Shown here: piece by piece, positions 7,103 to 16,496 of the stretch
Position numbering within the stretch: the stretch's first letter is position 1
How the letters are laid out: each line of letters starts with the position of its first letter
Source: Vulcanimicrobiota bacterium
Lineage (GTDB): Bacteria > Vulcanimicrobiota > Vulcanimicrobiia > Vulcanimicrobiales > Vulcanimicrobiaceae
DNA: 64,000 nucleotides
Assembly (NCBI GenBank): GCA_027459645.1
Contig: DAIDHQ010000010.1
Span: 40,846-104,845 of the forward strand
Direction: 5' to 3'
Made by a program: the position numbers and the translations under genes
Notes under the pieces: model-generated
What the model saw: the letters and a program-made list of their open reading frames with translations, nothing else
What the model was told of the DNA's origin: nothing
Database searches by the model: none

Positions 7103-9168
7103 AGCGTCTTGCGAAGCTCTTCCAGAAACTCCGGTGCGGTCGTGCCGCGCGTGGCCCGTCCGGAGGCGGTTACTACCACGCGCCGCTTGGCCCGGCGCAT
7201 CGCATACTTGAACGCGCGCCGTTCCTCATCGTTGTATTGTTCGCGTGTCTTCATTCGTGCGACGTAGTAGCTGAACTTCGCCGTTCTGGAAGCCTTGGCG
7301 TCGCCGACGTTGTCTTTCGGAATCATGCCGTATTTCGGGCTGAAGAGAAACGCATCGGGAACGTACCACCGTGGAAACGAGCCGGCTCTCGCGTCGGGAA
7401 TAAAGACCGTTTCGAATGACCGTCCGCGCGCGGCATCGACGCTAAGGATCTGCACGAACCGCGGATCGTCGGCCGGCTCGCAGCATTCAAGATCGCTTTG
7501 CGCGCGAAGGTCCGCGTCGGCCAAGACGTCGCCCAGCGTGGCCTGTGGATGCGAGCGTACGAATTCCTGTAGCCGGGCGAGCAATCTCCGTAAGAGCGCT
7601 TGTTGCGCGAGCGCCGTCGCGCTTCCGGGCGCGCCTTCCGAGGCGAGGCCTTCGCTCCACACGCGCCTTACGAACGCCGCGAACGGTTCGTTGCTCATCG
7701 CGTCGATCCAGCCGCTACGCAGCGAACGAAGGCGTTGAACCCGCTCGCGCGCATCTTCGGGCAACGCGGTATCGACGGTTCCGCGCACGACATTCCATCC
7801 AAGTCGGACGTCGCGTTTGGGATCCCAGCGGCCGGCGCGTTCGGTCGGCGCACGCTCGTCGTCGAATGCGAAGAGCGCTTCCTGATTGTCGGGAGGCTCC
7901 GCGCATAGCGTCGCAATCGAAGCGTCCGAGAGCGCGACGGCACGCCCGCGCAGCGTTCGAATGAGCCAGTCATGGCGAAACGGATCCCATACGTTCCAGA
8001 GCAGCGCGAGCGCGTCCAGCGCTCGGCGGTCGGCAAAGCAGTTAACGTCGCCGCCGACGGCGACCGGAATGCCCACATCGAGCAGCGCGCGTTCGTAGCG
8101 CTCCACGTCGCATACCGAGCGGAAGATCACGCCGATCTCGGATGGAGCAACGCCGTTGCGAAGTTCCGCGGCGACTGCTTCGGCAAGAGCTGCCGCTTCA
8201 TGCGATTCATCGGGGAAACGTTGAGCGGAGCGTTCGGTCTTTTGCGGCCGGAACGGATCGACCAGCTCGATCCGCTCGACGTTCTTGAAGATCGCGTCGG
8301 GACGCGCGCCGCGAAACGTACTCGTCGCTCCGGCGGTATCTCCGGCGAGTGTCACGCCTTCCAGCGACTCGCCGTAGATGGCTTCCAACAACAAGCGCGT
8401 GCCGAGGGTGGCCTCCTGCGCTTCATCGACGAAAATCGCCGGATACCGTTCGCGCATGGCCGCTGCCGCCGCGGGTGCTTCGCGCGCGAGTTCGATCGCA
8501 TCGGCAATGGCGTCGCGCGGCGTCATGCGTCCGGCCGCGCGCGAAGCGTCGACCCAGTGGCGGAACAAGCGCGCCAAGATCTTTGCCAGATCGATTTCAC
8601 GACGGTACTGACGTTGTAACTCGGCAGGGTCGACGTCGAGCGAATCGCGGTACGCGTCTTTCGTTGCGTAGATCAGATCTGGGTGCGCGAAGTTCGGAGG
8701 GTTTGCGTAAAAGTGCGTCGCGCCGCCGAGCGCGCGATTCAAAAACTCATCGGGCGAAATCGCTGCGTCGCGAAGCTTTCGCACCAAGCGAAACGCCGAA
8801 GCAGCAAAGCGTTCGGGCGCGCGAAGGCCGCCGACTTCCGGGTCCAGCGTGCCGGCCTCGAACTCGTCCCATTCGAGCGCAAAGAGCGGGCCGGCGATGC
8901 GGCCGAACGCCGCTTCCGCCGCGACGTCGTCGAAGAGCGCGACCGGACGCCCGGCATCGGCCAGTAGTTCGAGCGCAAGCTGCGCGAGCTCCGACGGGTG
9001 GGCGGCGTGCAGGTAGCGCGCATCGGGCCGCTCGCCGGCGTAACGCGCGATGCGCGCGCGCAGCGCGTGCGTCTTTCCGGTTCCGGCGGCGCCCGTTATG
9101 GCAACGGCGGCAGCGAACGGTGCTTGGACCGCGCGCTCTTGCAACGGCGAAAGCGTGACCAGCTTCAT
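7099..9168 (-). CDS. UvrD/AddA-like SF1 helicase without nuclease domain
   Basis: The 689-residue protein shows superfamily 1 motifs: Walker A GAAGTGKT at 26-33, Walker B FVDEAQE, motif III LAGDTAGATSTFRGA, a motif V-like block (DAARGRSFETVFIPDA) and motif VI EERRAFKYAMRRAKRR near the C-terminus. It matches ATP-dependent 3'-5' DNA helicases of the UvrD/RecB/AddA kind, but no PD-(D/E)XK nuclease follows motif VI. That nuclease is encoded by the upstream gene, overlapping by four bases, so the two are probably partners in DNA end processing. At 689 residues it is far smaller than AddA (about 1200). Confidence 0.82.
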   Translation of the reverse strand: MKLVTLSPLQERAVQAPFAAAVAITGAAGTGKTHALRARIARYAGERPDARYLHAAHPSELAQLALELLADAGRPVALFDDVAAEAAFGRIAGPLFALEWDEFEAGTLDPEVGGLRAPERFAASAFRLVRKLRDAAISPDEFLNRALGGATHFYANPPNFAHPDLIYATKDAYRDSLDVDPAELQRQYRREIDLAKILARLFRHWVDASRAAGRMTPRDAIADAIELAREAPAAAAAMRERYPAIFVDEAQEATLGTRLLLEAIYGESLEGVTLAGDTAGATSTFRGARPDAIFKNVERIELVDPFRPQKTERSAQRFPDESHEAAALAEAVAAELRNGVAPSEIGVIFRSVCDVERYERALLDVGIPVAVGGDVNCFADRRALDALALLWNVWDPFRHDWLIRTLRGRAVALSDASIATLCAEPPDNQEALFAFDDERAPTERAGRWDPKRDVRLGWNVVRGTVDTALPEDARERVQRLRSLRSGWIDAMSNEPFAAFVRRVWSEGLASEGAPGSATALAQQALLRRLLARLQEFVRSHPQATLGDVLADADLRAQSDLECCEPADDPRFVQILSVDAARGRSFETVFIPDARAGSFPRWYVPDAFLFSPKYGMIPKDNVGDAKASRTAKFSYYVARMKTREQYNDEERRAFKYAMRRAKRRVVVTASGRATRGTTAPEFLEELRKTL

Positions 9169-10382
9169 CTCCCGAATCGCTCCCGCTCTTCATGGGGGCG
9201 GTCTGCGCACGCGTTCGCATACGAACAGTACGTGCATGCCGAAGGATCGCGCGCGACCGGAAACGCGGTCAACTCGCCCGAGGTCAACTGCGTGCAGATC
9301 TCGATCATCCGCGCGCGCGCGCTTTCGAGTTCGCCGATTGTGATGGTCTTGCCGACCTCGACGGAAACCGGAGCGACGTCTACCAGCGCGTCTTTGAGCG
9401 GAATCAACGCAAGGCGCGAGACCGTGTCGCCTGCGGCGGTGCGCGCCCAATAGTAGAACGGAAGCTGAAAATCGCGAAAGGTGCGAACCTTCTCGCGGTA
9501 TTCCGCGGGCGTCGTGGCAATCGAGCCGGTCTTATAGTCGATGATCGCAACTTCTCCCGTTCGATTGTCGCGGTCCAGCCGATCGATGTATCCGACGAAG
9601 TCGAAACCGTCCAGCTCCAAGTTCGCGCCGATCTCCCGGCCGATCACCGTGAACGGTGCGCGCGCCGACTCCGCAACGAGCCAGTCGATATAGCGTTGCG
9701 CGGTGCGTTGTGCGCGCCGCTTTTGGAGTTCGACTTCGACCGAGGTGTCGAACTCGTTGCGGAAACGTTCGAACGCCCAGTTGACGTACCCGACGATCTT
9801 CGTCCGCATCTCCGCTTCGAGTGCGGGCGACGGTTCGGGAAACTCGCCGTGAAAATCTTCGAGCGCGGCGTGAAACGCGGTGCCGTAGGTGGAAGCCGAC
9901 GAGCTTTTGTCTTCGATTGCGGCGCAGACGTAGCGGAAATACCATTTGCGCGGACATTCGGCGTACGCGTTGAGTGCCGAAGCGCTGAAGTGGGCTTTGC
10001 GCGCGCGCACGCTGCTCGGCGCTTGCGCCGTACGCGCTTCGGCCAAGCGGAAATCCCCGGCAACTTCCGGCTCGTCGGATGCGACGGCAGGCTCCAGCTG
10101 CAGCTCGAAGAGGTCGAAAATATCGGTCTGCGGGGCGATCGAACGGACGCGTTCCGAAAAACGTAACAACGCCTCGCGTTCGGTCGCCGAAACGGCGATC
10201 CGAAGCCGGGAGATTGCGTCTAAAAGCGGTTCGTGTTGCGCGACGACCGCATATGCGGCGGCGACGTCGTGAGGCACGCCGGAGCACGGCGAACGGAACG
10301 CGCGGACGAGCCGAGCGTTGTCACCCGATTCGAACCATGCGAAGAGATCGTCGGCAAATGTGCGTGCGAGGCTCGGATTCAC
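9165..10382 (-). CDS. PD-(D/E)XK nuclease with AddB-type Fe-S cysteines
   Basis: The 405-residue protein contains a RecB-family nuclease core: H171, D267 (GYIDRLD), D282 and K284 (IIDYKTG) and Q306 followed by Y310. Four cysteines, C143, C383, C386 and C392, reproduce the split C...C-x2-C-x5-C pattern that holds a 4Fe-4S cluster in AddB. The AddB helicase-like N-terminal region is missing; residues 1-130 have no recognisable motif. The start ATG at 10382 faces ubiX. It is first in a three-gene unit with the helicase and a GNAT protein. Confidence 0.82.
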   Translation of the reverse strand: MNPSLARTFADDLFAWFESGDNARLVRAFRSPCSGVPHDVAAAYAVVAQHEPLLDAISRLRIAVSATEREALLRFSERVRSIAPQTDIFDLFELQLEPAVASDEPEVAGDFRLAEARTAQAPSSVRARKAHFSASALNAYAECPRKWYFRYVCAAIEDKSSSASTYGTAFHAALEDFHGEFPEPSPALEAEMRTKIVGYVNWAFERFRNEFDTSVEVELQKRRAQRTAQRYIDWLVAESARAPFTVIGREIGANLELDGFDFVGYIDRLDRDNRTGEVAIIDYKTGSIATTPAEYREKVRTFRDFQLPFYYWARTAAGDTVSRLALIPLKDALVDVAPVSVEVGKTITIGELESARARMIEICTQLTSGELTAFPVARDPSACTYCSYANACADRPHEERERFGR

Positions 10383-10450
10383 GGTCGTTCTCGATCATCC
10401 CTTAGGCATGCTACCAGGCGCCCCTGCCGCCCGCGTGTAATGGGCGATTG

Positions 10451-11017
10451 ATGCGGCGCATCATCATCGGTATCAGCGGAGCGAGCGGAAGCGCGTACGG
10501 CTATATGGCGCTTCAGGCGCTTCGCGCCATCGGCGGCGTCGAAACGCACCTGTGCATCAGCGAAGCGGCACGGCGCACGATCGAGCTGGAGATGGACATG
10601 CAGCCCGACGGCTTCGAGGCGCTGGCGGACGTGGTTCATCGCGACGACGATCTTGCTGCCGCGATTTCAAGCGGCTCCTTTATCACCGACGGCATGCTGG
10701 TAATTCCGTGCTCCATGAAGAGCGCGAGCGGGATCGCATATTCACTCAACGACAATCTTCTCACCCGCGCCGCCGATGTCTGCCTGAAGGAGAAGCGCAA
10801 GCTCGTTTTGGTGGTGCGCGAAACGCCGCTCCATCTGGGCCATCTGCGCACGCTCTCGCGCCTGGCCGAGATCGGCGCCGTCATTCTGCCGCCGATTCCG
10901 GCGATGTACGCGGCGCCGCAGAGCGTCGACGACATTATCGCGCATACGGTCGGCAAGGCGCTCGATCAGTTCGGCATACCGAACGAGCTATTCAAGCGCT
11001 GGCGTACTCCCGACTAA
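10451..11017 (+). CDS. ubiX: UbiX/Pad1-family flavin prenyltransferase
   Basis: The 188-residue flavoprotein matches UbiX, which attaches a dimethylallyl group to FMN to make the cofactor of UbiD decarboxylases. It has the N-terminal FMN loop GASGSAYGYMAL and the conserved blocks VIPCSMKSASGIAY, DVCLKEKRKLVLVVRETPL and LPPIPAMY. The ATG at 10451 is preferred to the TTG just upstream. No ubiD is in this window. Its 3' end overlaps the opposing nucleotidyltransferase by 30 bases. Confidence 0.88.
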   Translation: MRRIIIGISGASGSAYGYMALQALRAIGGVETHLCISEAARRTIELEMDMQPDGFEALADVVHRDDDLAAAISSGSFITDGMLVIPCSMKSASGIAYSLNDNLLTRAADVCLKEKRKLVLVVRETPLHLGHLRTLSRLAEIGAVILPPIPAMYAAPQSVDDIIAHTVGKALDQFGIPNELFKRWRTPD

Positions 11018-11761
11018 CGTTTCCGCCAATGCCACGTCGCTAACGCGGTCAACGTTGACCGCGGTTTCCGCAAAAGGCGACACGAGCGCGCGCACCGGTG
11101 CGCCCAAAATCTGCGATGCGCGGCGTTCTGCTGCGGCAATCGAAAGACGGCGTAGCGCAAAGCGCAACAGCACGTCCCAGCCGAAAAGCGACGCAAGTGC
11201 AAGCGGATTTTTTCGCGCCGCGCCCAGGCTTTCGATGAACCGCTCGAGTTGCGGCATCACGCGCGGCTTGACTGCGATAAAACCGCCGCCGCAATAGGTA
11301 CCGTCGCGCAAACGCGCCCACGTATGCGGAACCTCCGGATATGCGGCTTCGTGCACGCGCCGTTCCAAGCAGCCATAGCCGATATCGGCATCCGCCTCGA
11401 GCGCGCGGGCGACGAAATCCTCGATCGACGCGGGCGTCAGCACGGGCAGATCGGAGGTGCTGACGAGCACGATGTCATCCGGCGGCAGATCGCGCAGACC
11501 GTTGCGCAAACTCTCGCGGATCTTCGCGCCGTCGTCGCGGCGTTCGTCGGCCAGCGCCAGCGCCGGATTCCCTTGCGCCGAAGCCGGGGCGACGACGATG
11601 ATGCGCCCGATCGAATCACAGGCGCGCAGTTGGCGCAGCACGCGTTCGACGAGCGCGACGCCGCCCACGCGCACGAAGGCCTTGTTCGCAGCGCCCGGCT
11701 GTAACCGTGCGACGTCGTCCGCGGGGCCGCCGGCGAGCACGATCGCCGTTATCCGCGCCAT
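10988..11761 (-). CDS. MobA-like nucleotidyltransferase
   Basis: The 257-residue protein has an NTP-transferase fold: AIVLAGGPADD near residue 6, a Lys in NKAFVRVGG, and the metal-binding segment VLVSTSDLPVLTP. These are hallmarks of the MobA/GlmU-N/IspD group, but no family-specific motif fixes the substrate. The C-terminal 80 residues are of unclear function. It overlaps the end of ispE by 13 bases and would be co-transcribed with it, which suggests a sugar- or isoprenoid-nucleotide role; this is inference. Confidence 0.7.
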   Translation of the reverse strand: MARITAIVLAGGPADDVARLQPGAANKAFVRVGGVALVERVLRQLRACDSIGRIIVVAPASAQGNPALALADERRDDGAKIRESLRNGLRDLPPDDIVLVSTSDLPVLTPASIEDFVARALEADADIGYGCLERRVHEAAYPEVPHTWARLRDGTYCGGGFIAVKPRVMPQLERFIESLGAARKNPLALASLFGWDVLLRFALRRLSIAAAERRASQILGAPVRALVSPFAETAVNVDRVSDVALAETLVGSTPALE

Positions 11762-12606
11762 GCCGCCGACTTCCGAAAGTTCGTGCGATAGCGCAGAAAC
11801 GTTGCGGGAAGCTCCAAACGCTCGTCGAGCTCGGCTATTTCGCGCGCGGTCTGCGCGAGCGCAAATACGGCCGAGCCGGATCCTGCAAGCAACGCCTGCG
11901 CTCCAACGCCACGCAAGGCGTCGAGTGCGCGCGCAACGTCGGGCGTCGCCTGCGAGACGGGGCCTTCAAAATCGTTCGAGAGCAACGAGCACACGCTGCG
12001 AAAATCGGCGCGTTGCAGTGCCGCGACCATCGCGAGCGATCCCGAGGTGTTGCGGGGGCGTGACGGCCGCGGATGCCGGTCGATTTCGGCGTAGGCCGCG
12101 GCGGTCGAAATGGCGGCCGGCGGTTTGACGACCAGCACGTGCCACGGCGGCAGCGAGCCGAGCGCCGTCACGCGCTCGCCCGTGCCTTCCACCAGAGCGC
12201 CGGACTGCGCGAGAAAGAAGGGCACGTCAGATCCAAGCTCGCGGGCGATCTGCATCCAGTCGAGCTCGGTAAGGTGGCCAAGCGCACCGTCCATCGCGGC
12301 GAGCAGCAACGAGGCTGCGTCGCTGGATCCGCCGCCCAGCCCCGCTTGAACCGGGATACGCTTGCGCAGCGAAATGCGGACTGGCACGGTGGGCGCTACA
12401 CGGTTTGCCGCGCGTACGACCAGATTTTCGTCGCCTGCCAGCGCCGTATCGTCGCAGCTAAAACCAAATGCGGCGGCCGGTTCGATCGTCAGCTCGTCGC
12501 TCAATTCGAGCGGAACCATGACGGTGCGAATACCGTGATAGCCGTCGGCACGCCGATCGAGCACTTCGAGCGTCAGATTGATCTTCGCTGGAGCTGGAAC
12601 GTTCAT
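11749..12606 (-). CDS. ispE: 4-diphosphocytidyl-2-C-methyl-D-erythritol kinase
   Basis: IspE, 285 residues, phosphorylates CDP-methylerythritol in the non-mevalonate isoprenoid pathway. The N-terminal substrate motif PAKINLTLEVLDRRADGYH and the GHMP-kinase ATP loop PVQAGLGGGSSDAASLLLA are complete, as is the C-terminal GSGSAVFAL block. The start at 12606 sits directly before PAPAKINL; the reading frame stays open far upstream only because it is antisense to the glycoside hydrolase gene. It is divergent from that gene with an 81-base gap. Confidence 0.93.
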   Translation of the reverse strand: MNVPAPAKINLTLEVLDRRADGYHGIRTVMVPLELSDELTIEPAAAFGFSCDDTALAGDENLVVRAANRVAPTVPVRISLRKRIPVQAGLGGGSSDAASLLLAAMDGALGHLTELDWMQIARELGSDVPFFLAQSGALVEGTGERVTALGSLPPWHVLVVKPPAAISTAAAYAEIDRHPRPSRPRNTSGSLAMVAALQRADFRSVCSLLSNDFEGPVSQATPDVARALDALRGVGAQALLAGSGSAVFALAQTAREIAELDERLELPATFLRYRTNFRKSAAWRG

Positions 12607-12687
12607 CCGAAAGCGCCCGTTTGGGGTCCTAGCGGGCCTCTCCTTGATGAAAAGGGTGCCCCGGCATAAAGGCGTAGGAAGGGGCGC

Positions 12688-15144
12688 ATGGGTCCGAGTT
12701 ACGACGCGCAGCGCAATGAGTTTTGCGCCTACGTAGTTCCGGAAACGCAAACACCATACGGTTTGCTGCTCGGAAACTATAAAGCCTACGCACAATCCAC
12801 CGCAAAAGGCGGCGTGCGCGGCCTGTGGGATGCGGATACCGATCAAATTATCTTCGGTACCCATCAAATAGGTTACCGCGTGGTCGGCACCGACCAAACG
12901 TTCTTTCCGCACCAGATCACGCGAGAATTTACGTTTCTCCCGTACGCGCAGATTTCTGAATTCACGCTCGACCATCGCGTGCACGTGACCGAAGCGTTTT
13001 ACGTGCCGTTCGGCCCGAAATTCGAACGTACGGTCGCCTTCGTCGTCGACGTCACGCTCTATAATCCGGGTTCGGCGTCGCTCGATATCGCGATATTTCC
13101 GTGGGCGATGCTCGTGGGGCAGCGGTTTTACGGCGAGCCGGAACACGAAGTCGAAGCGTGGAGCGAAGGACCGTTCATCTGTTCCAAAAACGTCGAAACC
13201 GGCGCGGAGCGCTGGTGGGGCGGATCTCGCGAACCGCTTGCCGCCGAACTTTCGCTGCGCGAACAAGTTTTGCTCGAGAACATGCGGCGTGGAACGCTGC
13301 TGCCCGAAGACATTCCCGGCTTCGGTCACGTTACGCCCGAACTCGCGCGCTTCGTAAGCCGGCGCATCTTCGGCGCGTTCGAATATCGGCTGACGGTCGC
13401 ACCGGGCGCGCGCGAGTCGCTGCGCCTTGCGGTCGTCTATAACAAAGAGGGGCGCGAAAAGAGCAAGTCCGCGCTCGAAGCGTTGCTCGTCGACAAACGC
13501 TCCCTGCACGACACGCAAAAATTCTACGCCGCCCGCTTGGCCGACGCGCGCTTTATGACGCCCTCGCCGACGATCAGCCGCGGCGTCGTATGGGCGAAAG
13601 CCAACATGATCCGCATCGTGAAAGACTACCCGCAGGGCTGGGGATCGACGAACTCTCCGCCGTCGGATATTTTGGTTTCGCGCGACACGTCGTGGTTCGT
13701 GCACGGCTTCGACTATTTCTGGCCGCAGTTCAGCCGCGACTGCCTGGAAGTTTTCAACGACGCGATCGAAGAGTCGGGATTGATGGTCGAATACGTCCGC
13801 GGCGTAAGCGGCTTTCGCACCGCTTATGATCTGAACATCAACGACGACACGCCGCTGCATCTGATCGCGATGCTGCATTACTATAACGCGACGCTCGACG
13901 AATCGTGGGTACGCGATCGCCTGGCGCTGGTCGTCAAGCTGACGGACTATATGCTCTCGCAGCGCGACGATCAGGGGCTGCTGTTCTGCAAAGCCAAAGG
14001 CGTGGACATGTACGGCATCTCGTCCTGGCGCAACATCATTCCGTACTATACGCTCGACGGCGCCGTCACCGAGATCAACGCCGAAGGCGTCTTCGCGCTC
14101 GAAGCCGCCGCGATGTTGTGCGCGGTCGGTGGCGATACCGAGCATTGGGAGAAGTATTCGTACGAAGCGCAGTCGCTGCGCGGCGCGATGATGGATTTTC
14201 TCTTCAACGACGATACCGGCGCGTTCGTGCTGAACTACGATCAAGATAAGAATTATCAAGACAACTTCACGGCCGACGAAGTCTTCCCGGTGCTCTTTAA
14301 CGTGGCAAATCCCGAACAGCGCCGAGCGATCCTCGAACGCCTGCTGGAAGCGGATTTCGTCACGCCCGTCGGCTTGCGTACGATCTCGACCGCCGATGCG
14401 TGGTACTTTCCTTCGTACGGTTTCGGTCTGCTCGGCGGCATCTGGCCCGACCTGACGCTCTGGTTTGCGATGACGCTCGCGCGCAACGGCTTCACCGATC
14501 AATGCGTGCACTTCCTCAACTGCGTTTACGACGCGATGGAAGGCGGAAGCCCGCGTAACACGGTGCCGGGCGAATTCGGGGAATGGTTCGACGGCGGTTC
14601 GCTTTCGAATCGCGGCATGTATCTTTCGCCCTGGACCGGCGCCAAGTACCTATGGGCCGTTGCCGAAACGGTGGGTGGTCTCGACGGCTATCGCACGAGC
14701 GGGCGGCCGCATCTTGCGCCCCTCCGCCCGCACGGTTGGAAGTGGGTTGCCGCAGCTCGCGTGCATTGGGGCGGACGGCGTTGCAGTTACGTGATCGACT
14801 TGCAGCACGACGTCATTTACGGCGACATGCCCGAACTTTCGGCCGAAGAGCCGTTCATGTGCATTTACGCCGGTCGCGACGTGAGCGAAGATGTGCAGAT
14901 ATCGCCGGTGGAGGTGGGCGCGATCGCTTTCGAAGATGAAGCGGGCGCGGTGCGCATCTTCGTCTGTAACCTGCTGGATCGCGAGCGGCAAGTCATGGTG
15001 GAATTCCGCGGCCATACCGCGCGCTTCGCGATGGAAGCGGGCGAACTGCGCGAGGTGCAGATGATCGGCAAGCCGACCGATCGTCGCGCGCGCGCCGCGA
15101 AACTCGACGTGGTGCCGGCAAAACGCGCGCCGGCTATGCGTTGA
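12688..15144 (+). CDS. (alpha/alpha)6-barrel glycoside hydrolase, GH94/GH15-like
   Basis: The 818-residue protein has an N-terminal beta-sandwich (about 1-280) and an (alpha/alpha)6 barrel (about 290-670) with acidic clusters such as SRDTSWFVHGFDYF, DLNINDDTPLHL and EINAEGVFALEAAA, then a beta-rich C-terminus. This layout is that of glycogen-debranching, GH94 phosphorylase or GH15/63 enzymes; exact activity cannot be read. No signal peptide is seen, so it is probably cytoplasmic. A good ribosome site (ggaagggg) precedes the ATG. Its stop overlaps a GalT-like gene as TTGA, implying a shared carbohydrate role. Confidence 0.75.
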   Translation: MGPSYDAQRNEFCAYVVPETQTPYGLLLGNYKAYAQSTAKGGVRGLWDADTDQIIFGTHQIGYRVVGTDQTFFPHQITREFTFLPYAQISEFTLDHRVHVTEAFYVPFGPKFERTVAFVVDVTLYNPGSASLDIAIFPWAMLVGQRFYGEPEHEVEAWSEGPFICSKNVETGAERWWGGSREPLAAELSLREQVLLENMRRGTLLPEDIPGFGHVTPELARFVSRRIFGAFEYRLTVAPGARESLRLAVVYNKEGREKSKSALEALLVDKRSLHDTQKFYAARLADARFMTPSPTISRGVVWAKANMIRIVKDYPQGWGSTNSPPSDILVSRDTSWFVHGFDYFWPQFSRDCLEVFNDAIEESGLMVEYVRGVSGFRTAYDLNINDDTPLHLIAMLHYYNATLDESWVRDRLALVVKLTDYMLSQRDDQGLLFCKAKGVDMYGISSWRNIIPYYTLDGAVTEINAEGVFALEAAAMLCAVGGDTEHWEKYSYEAQSLRGAMMDFLFNDDTGAFVLNYDQDKNYQDNFTADEVFPVLFNVANPEQRRAILERLLEADFVTPVGLRTISTADAWYFPSYGFGLLGGIWPDLTLWFAMTLARNGFTDQCVHFLNCVYDAMEGGSPRNTVPGEFGEWFDGGSLSNRGMYLSPWTGAKYLWAVAETVGGLDGYRTSGRPHLAPLRPHGWKWVAAARVHWGGRRCSYVIDLQHDVIYGDMPELSAEEPFMCIYAGRDVSEDVQISPVEVGAIAFEDEAGAVRIFVCNLLDRERQVMVEFRGHTARFAMEAGELREVQMIGKPTDRRARAAKLDVVPAKRAPAMR

Positions 15145-16013
15145 TACGCGATCCCCTTACCGGCGAAGCTGTCCTGCTCGGTTCGACGCGCTCCGCGCGC
15201 CCGAACGAATTCCGTCATGGTCCCCAAGAGCGCTGCGCGTTCTGTCCGGGAAACGAAGACCTGACGCCTCCCGAAATCGAGCGCATCGCGTCGGCGAACG
15301 GCGGATGGAGCGCGCGCGCGTTTCGCAATCTGTATCCTGCAATCTCCCCGCCGCACGGCGATCACGAAGTGATCGTGGATTCGCCCGCGCACGATGCAGA
15401 GATCACGCGCGACGGCGCCGCCTTGTGGCGCCGGCGCTACGAACGGTCGCTGGAACGCGAGCCATCGAGTTTTCCCGTACTCTTCAAGAATCGCGGGGCA
15501 TACGCGGGTGCGACGATCCTGCATCCGCACACGCAAATGATCGTGCTTCCGGAACGCCCGGAACGTTGGGCGAGGATGATGCAATCGGAACGCTGCTCGT
15601 TGTGCGACGCACGCACGCGCGCGAAACACGAAGGCACCGCCGTGTTGGAGGGCGAGCGGTGCAGTGCGTTCGTCCGGAACGGCTCCCGATTCGCGCTCGC
15701 GCTTTCGATCGTCCCGCATGCCTGCGCTCCGTCGCTGCTCGATGCTGATGCCGAGTGGGAGGCCGTGGTCGAGATGCTGCACCTTGCCGCTTCGTCGCTG
15801 CTTGCCGGATTCGGACCGGACACGGCGTTCAACGTTCTGGTATTGAGCGACCCGCATGCCCCGGCGTTTCACTGGCACGTCGAACTGCTTCCGCGTCTCA
15901 ACACGCTCGCCGGGTTCGAATTATCGACCGGAACCTTTATTCGGGGCGCGCACGCGCAGGAGTCGGCGGAGGCCTGGCGGCGAATGATAAGGCCGTCCGA
16001 TGGATCCCTCTAA
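15141..16013 (+). CDS. Galactose-1-phosphate uridylyltransferase-like protein
   Basis: The 290-residue protein belongs to the GalT/HIT superfamily. It has C32-x2-C35 (RCAFCPGNE), H75 and the nucleophile motif HPHTQ at 128-132, where canonical GalT has HPHGQ. A second CxxC (CSLC near 150) and the C-terminal FHWHVELLPR block are present. Transfer of a nucleotidyl group to a sugar phosphate is the family activity; the Thr substitution means ADP- or other specificity is possible. It starts with TTG overlapping the glycoside hydrolase stop. Confidence 0.8.
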   Translation: MIRDPLTGEAVLLGSTRSARPNEFRHGPQERCAFCPGNEDLTPPEIERIASANGGWSARAFRNLYPAISPPHGDHEVIVDSPAHDAEITRDGAALWRRRYERSLEREPSSFPVLFKNRGAYAGATILHPHTQMIVLPERPERWARMMQSERCSLCDARTRAKHEGTAVLEGERCSAFVRNGSRFALALSIVPHACAPSLLDADAEWEAVVEMLHLAASSLLAGFGPDTAFNVLVLSDPHAPAFHWHVELLPRLNTLAGFELSTGTFIRGAHAQESAEAWRRMIRPSDGSL

Positions 16014-16452
16014 ACGCTTTCTTACCGTCGTGCTCGCCGCCGGCGTCGTCGTGCTGATTTCCGCGATCGCCATCGGAGAACGTATGGGCACCCGCGTCTT
16101 CGTGGCCCAGAGCAATTCGGGCAGCGTCGAGACGCAAGTCCTCGTAACGCCCCTTCCGCAGAGGACGCCCGACAACGGCGGATACGGCCCGGACTGGAAG
16201 CGTTCGCAGACCCTGACCGCGGCGCCTGACCCGCATTTCCCCGATCCTCGCGTGCCCCCGGTCCCGCTGCCGACGGCGCGGCCGCAATCGAAGGCGACCG
16301 CAACGCCGACGCCGGCCTGGACGCCGAATCCGAAGATCCCGATTTGGGACCAGACGCCTCCGCCGAGTCCCTCCGCGAGTCCGAGCGCCAGCCCCTCGCC
16401 GGCAGCCACGCTGAACCCGAACATTACGCCGGCGCCTGCTTCGACCGCCTGA
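16000..16452 (+). CDS. Membrane-anchored Pro/Ser/Thr-rich protein
   Basis: This 150-residue protein has one N-terminal transmembrane segment (about 8-26, FLTVVLAAGVVVLISAIAI) and an extracytoplasmic tail rich in Pro, Thr and Ser, ending with PSPSASPSASPSP-type repeats. No catalytic domain is visible; the composition suggests a disordered spacer or wall-exposed anchor. It overlaps the GalT-like gene by 14 bases. Function unknown. Confidence 0.6.
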   Translation: MDPSKRFLTVVLAAGVVVLISAIAIGERMGTRVFVAQSNSGSVETQVLVTPLPQRTPDNGGYGPDWKRSQTLTAAPDPHFPDPRVPPVPLPTARPQSKATATPTPAWTPNPKIPIWDQTPPPSPSASPSASPSPAATLNPNITPAPASTA

Positions 16453-16481
16453 TTGTTCCTAATGTGCCCATTGGTCTTCCC

Positions 16482-16490
16482 TGATACGAT
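16482..16490 (+). promoter_or_regulatory. Extended -10 promoter of pdxS, possibly leaderless
   Basis: TGATACGAT at 16482-16490 fits an extended -10 (TG-n-TACGAT). Transcription from it would start at about 16496-16498, at the ATG of pdxS (16497), so a leaderless mRNA is predicted. No good -35 box was found. Confidence 0.4.
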
Positions 16491-16496
16491 AGGGAC

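Noticed and set aside
12607..14511. Long antisense open frame upstream of ispE
   Set aside because: No start evidence, low complexity in Arg/Val, and it covers the glycoside hydrolase on the other strand. It is a shadow.
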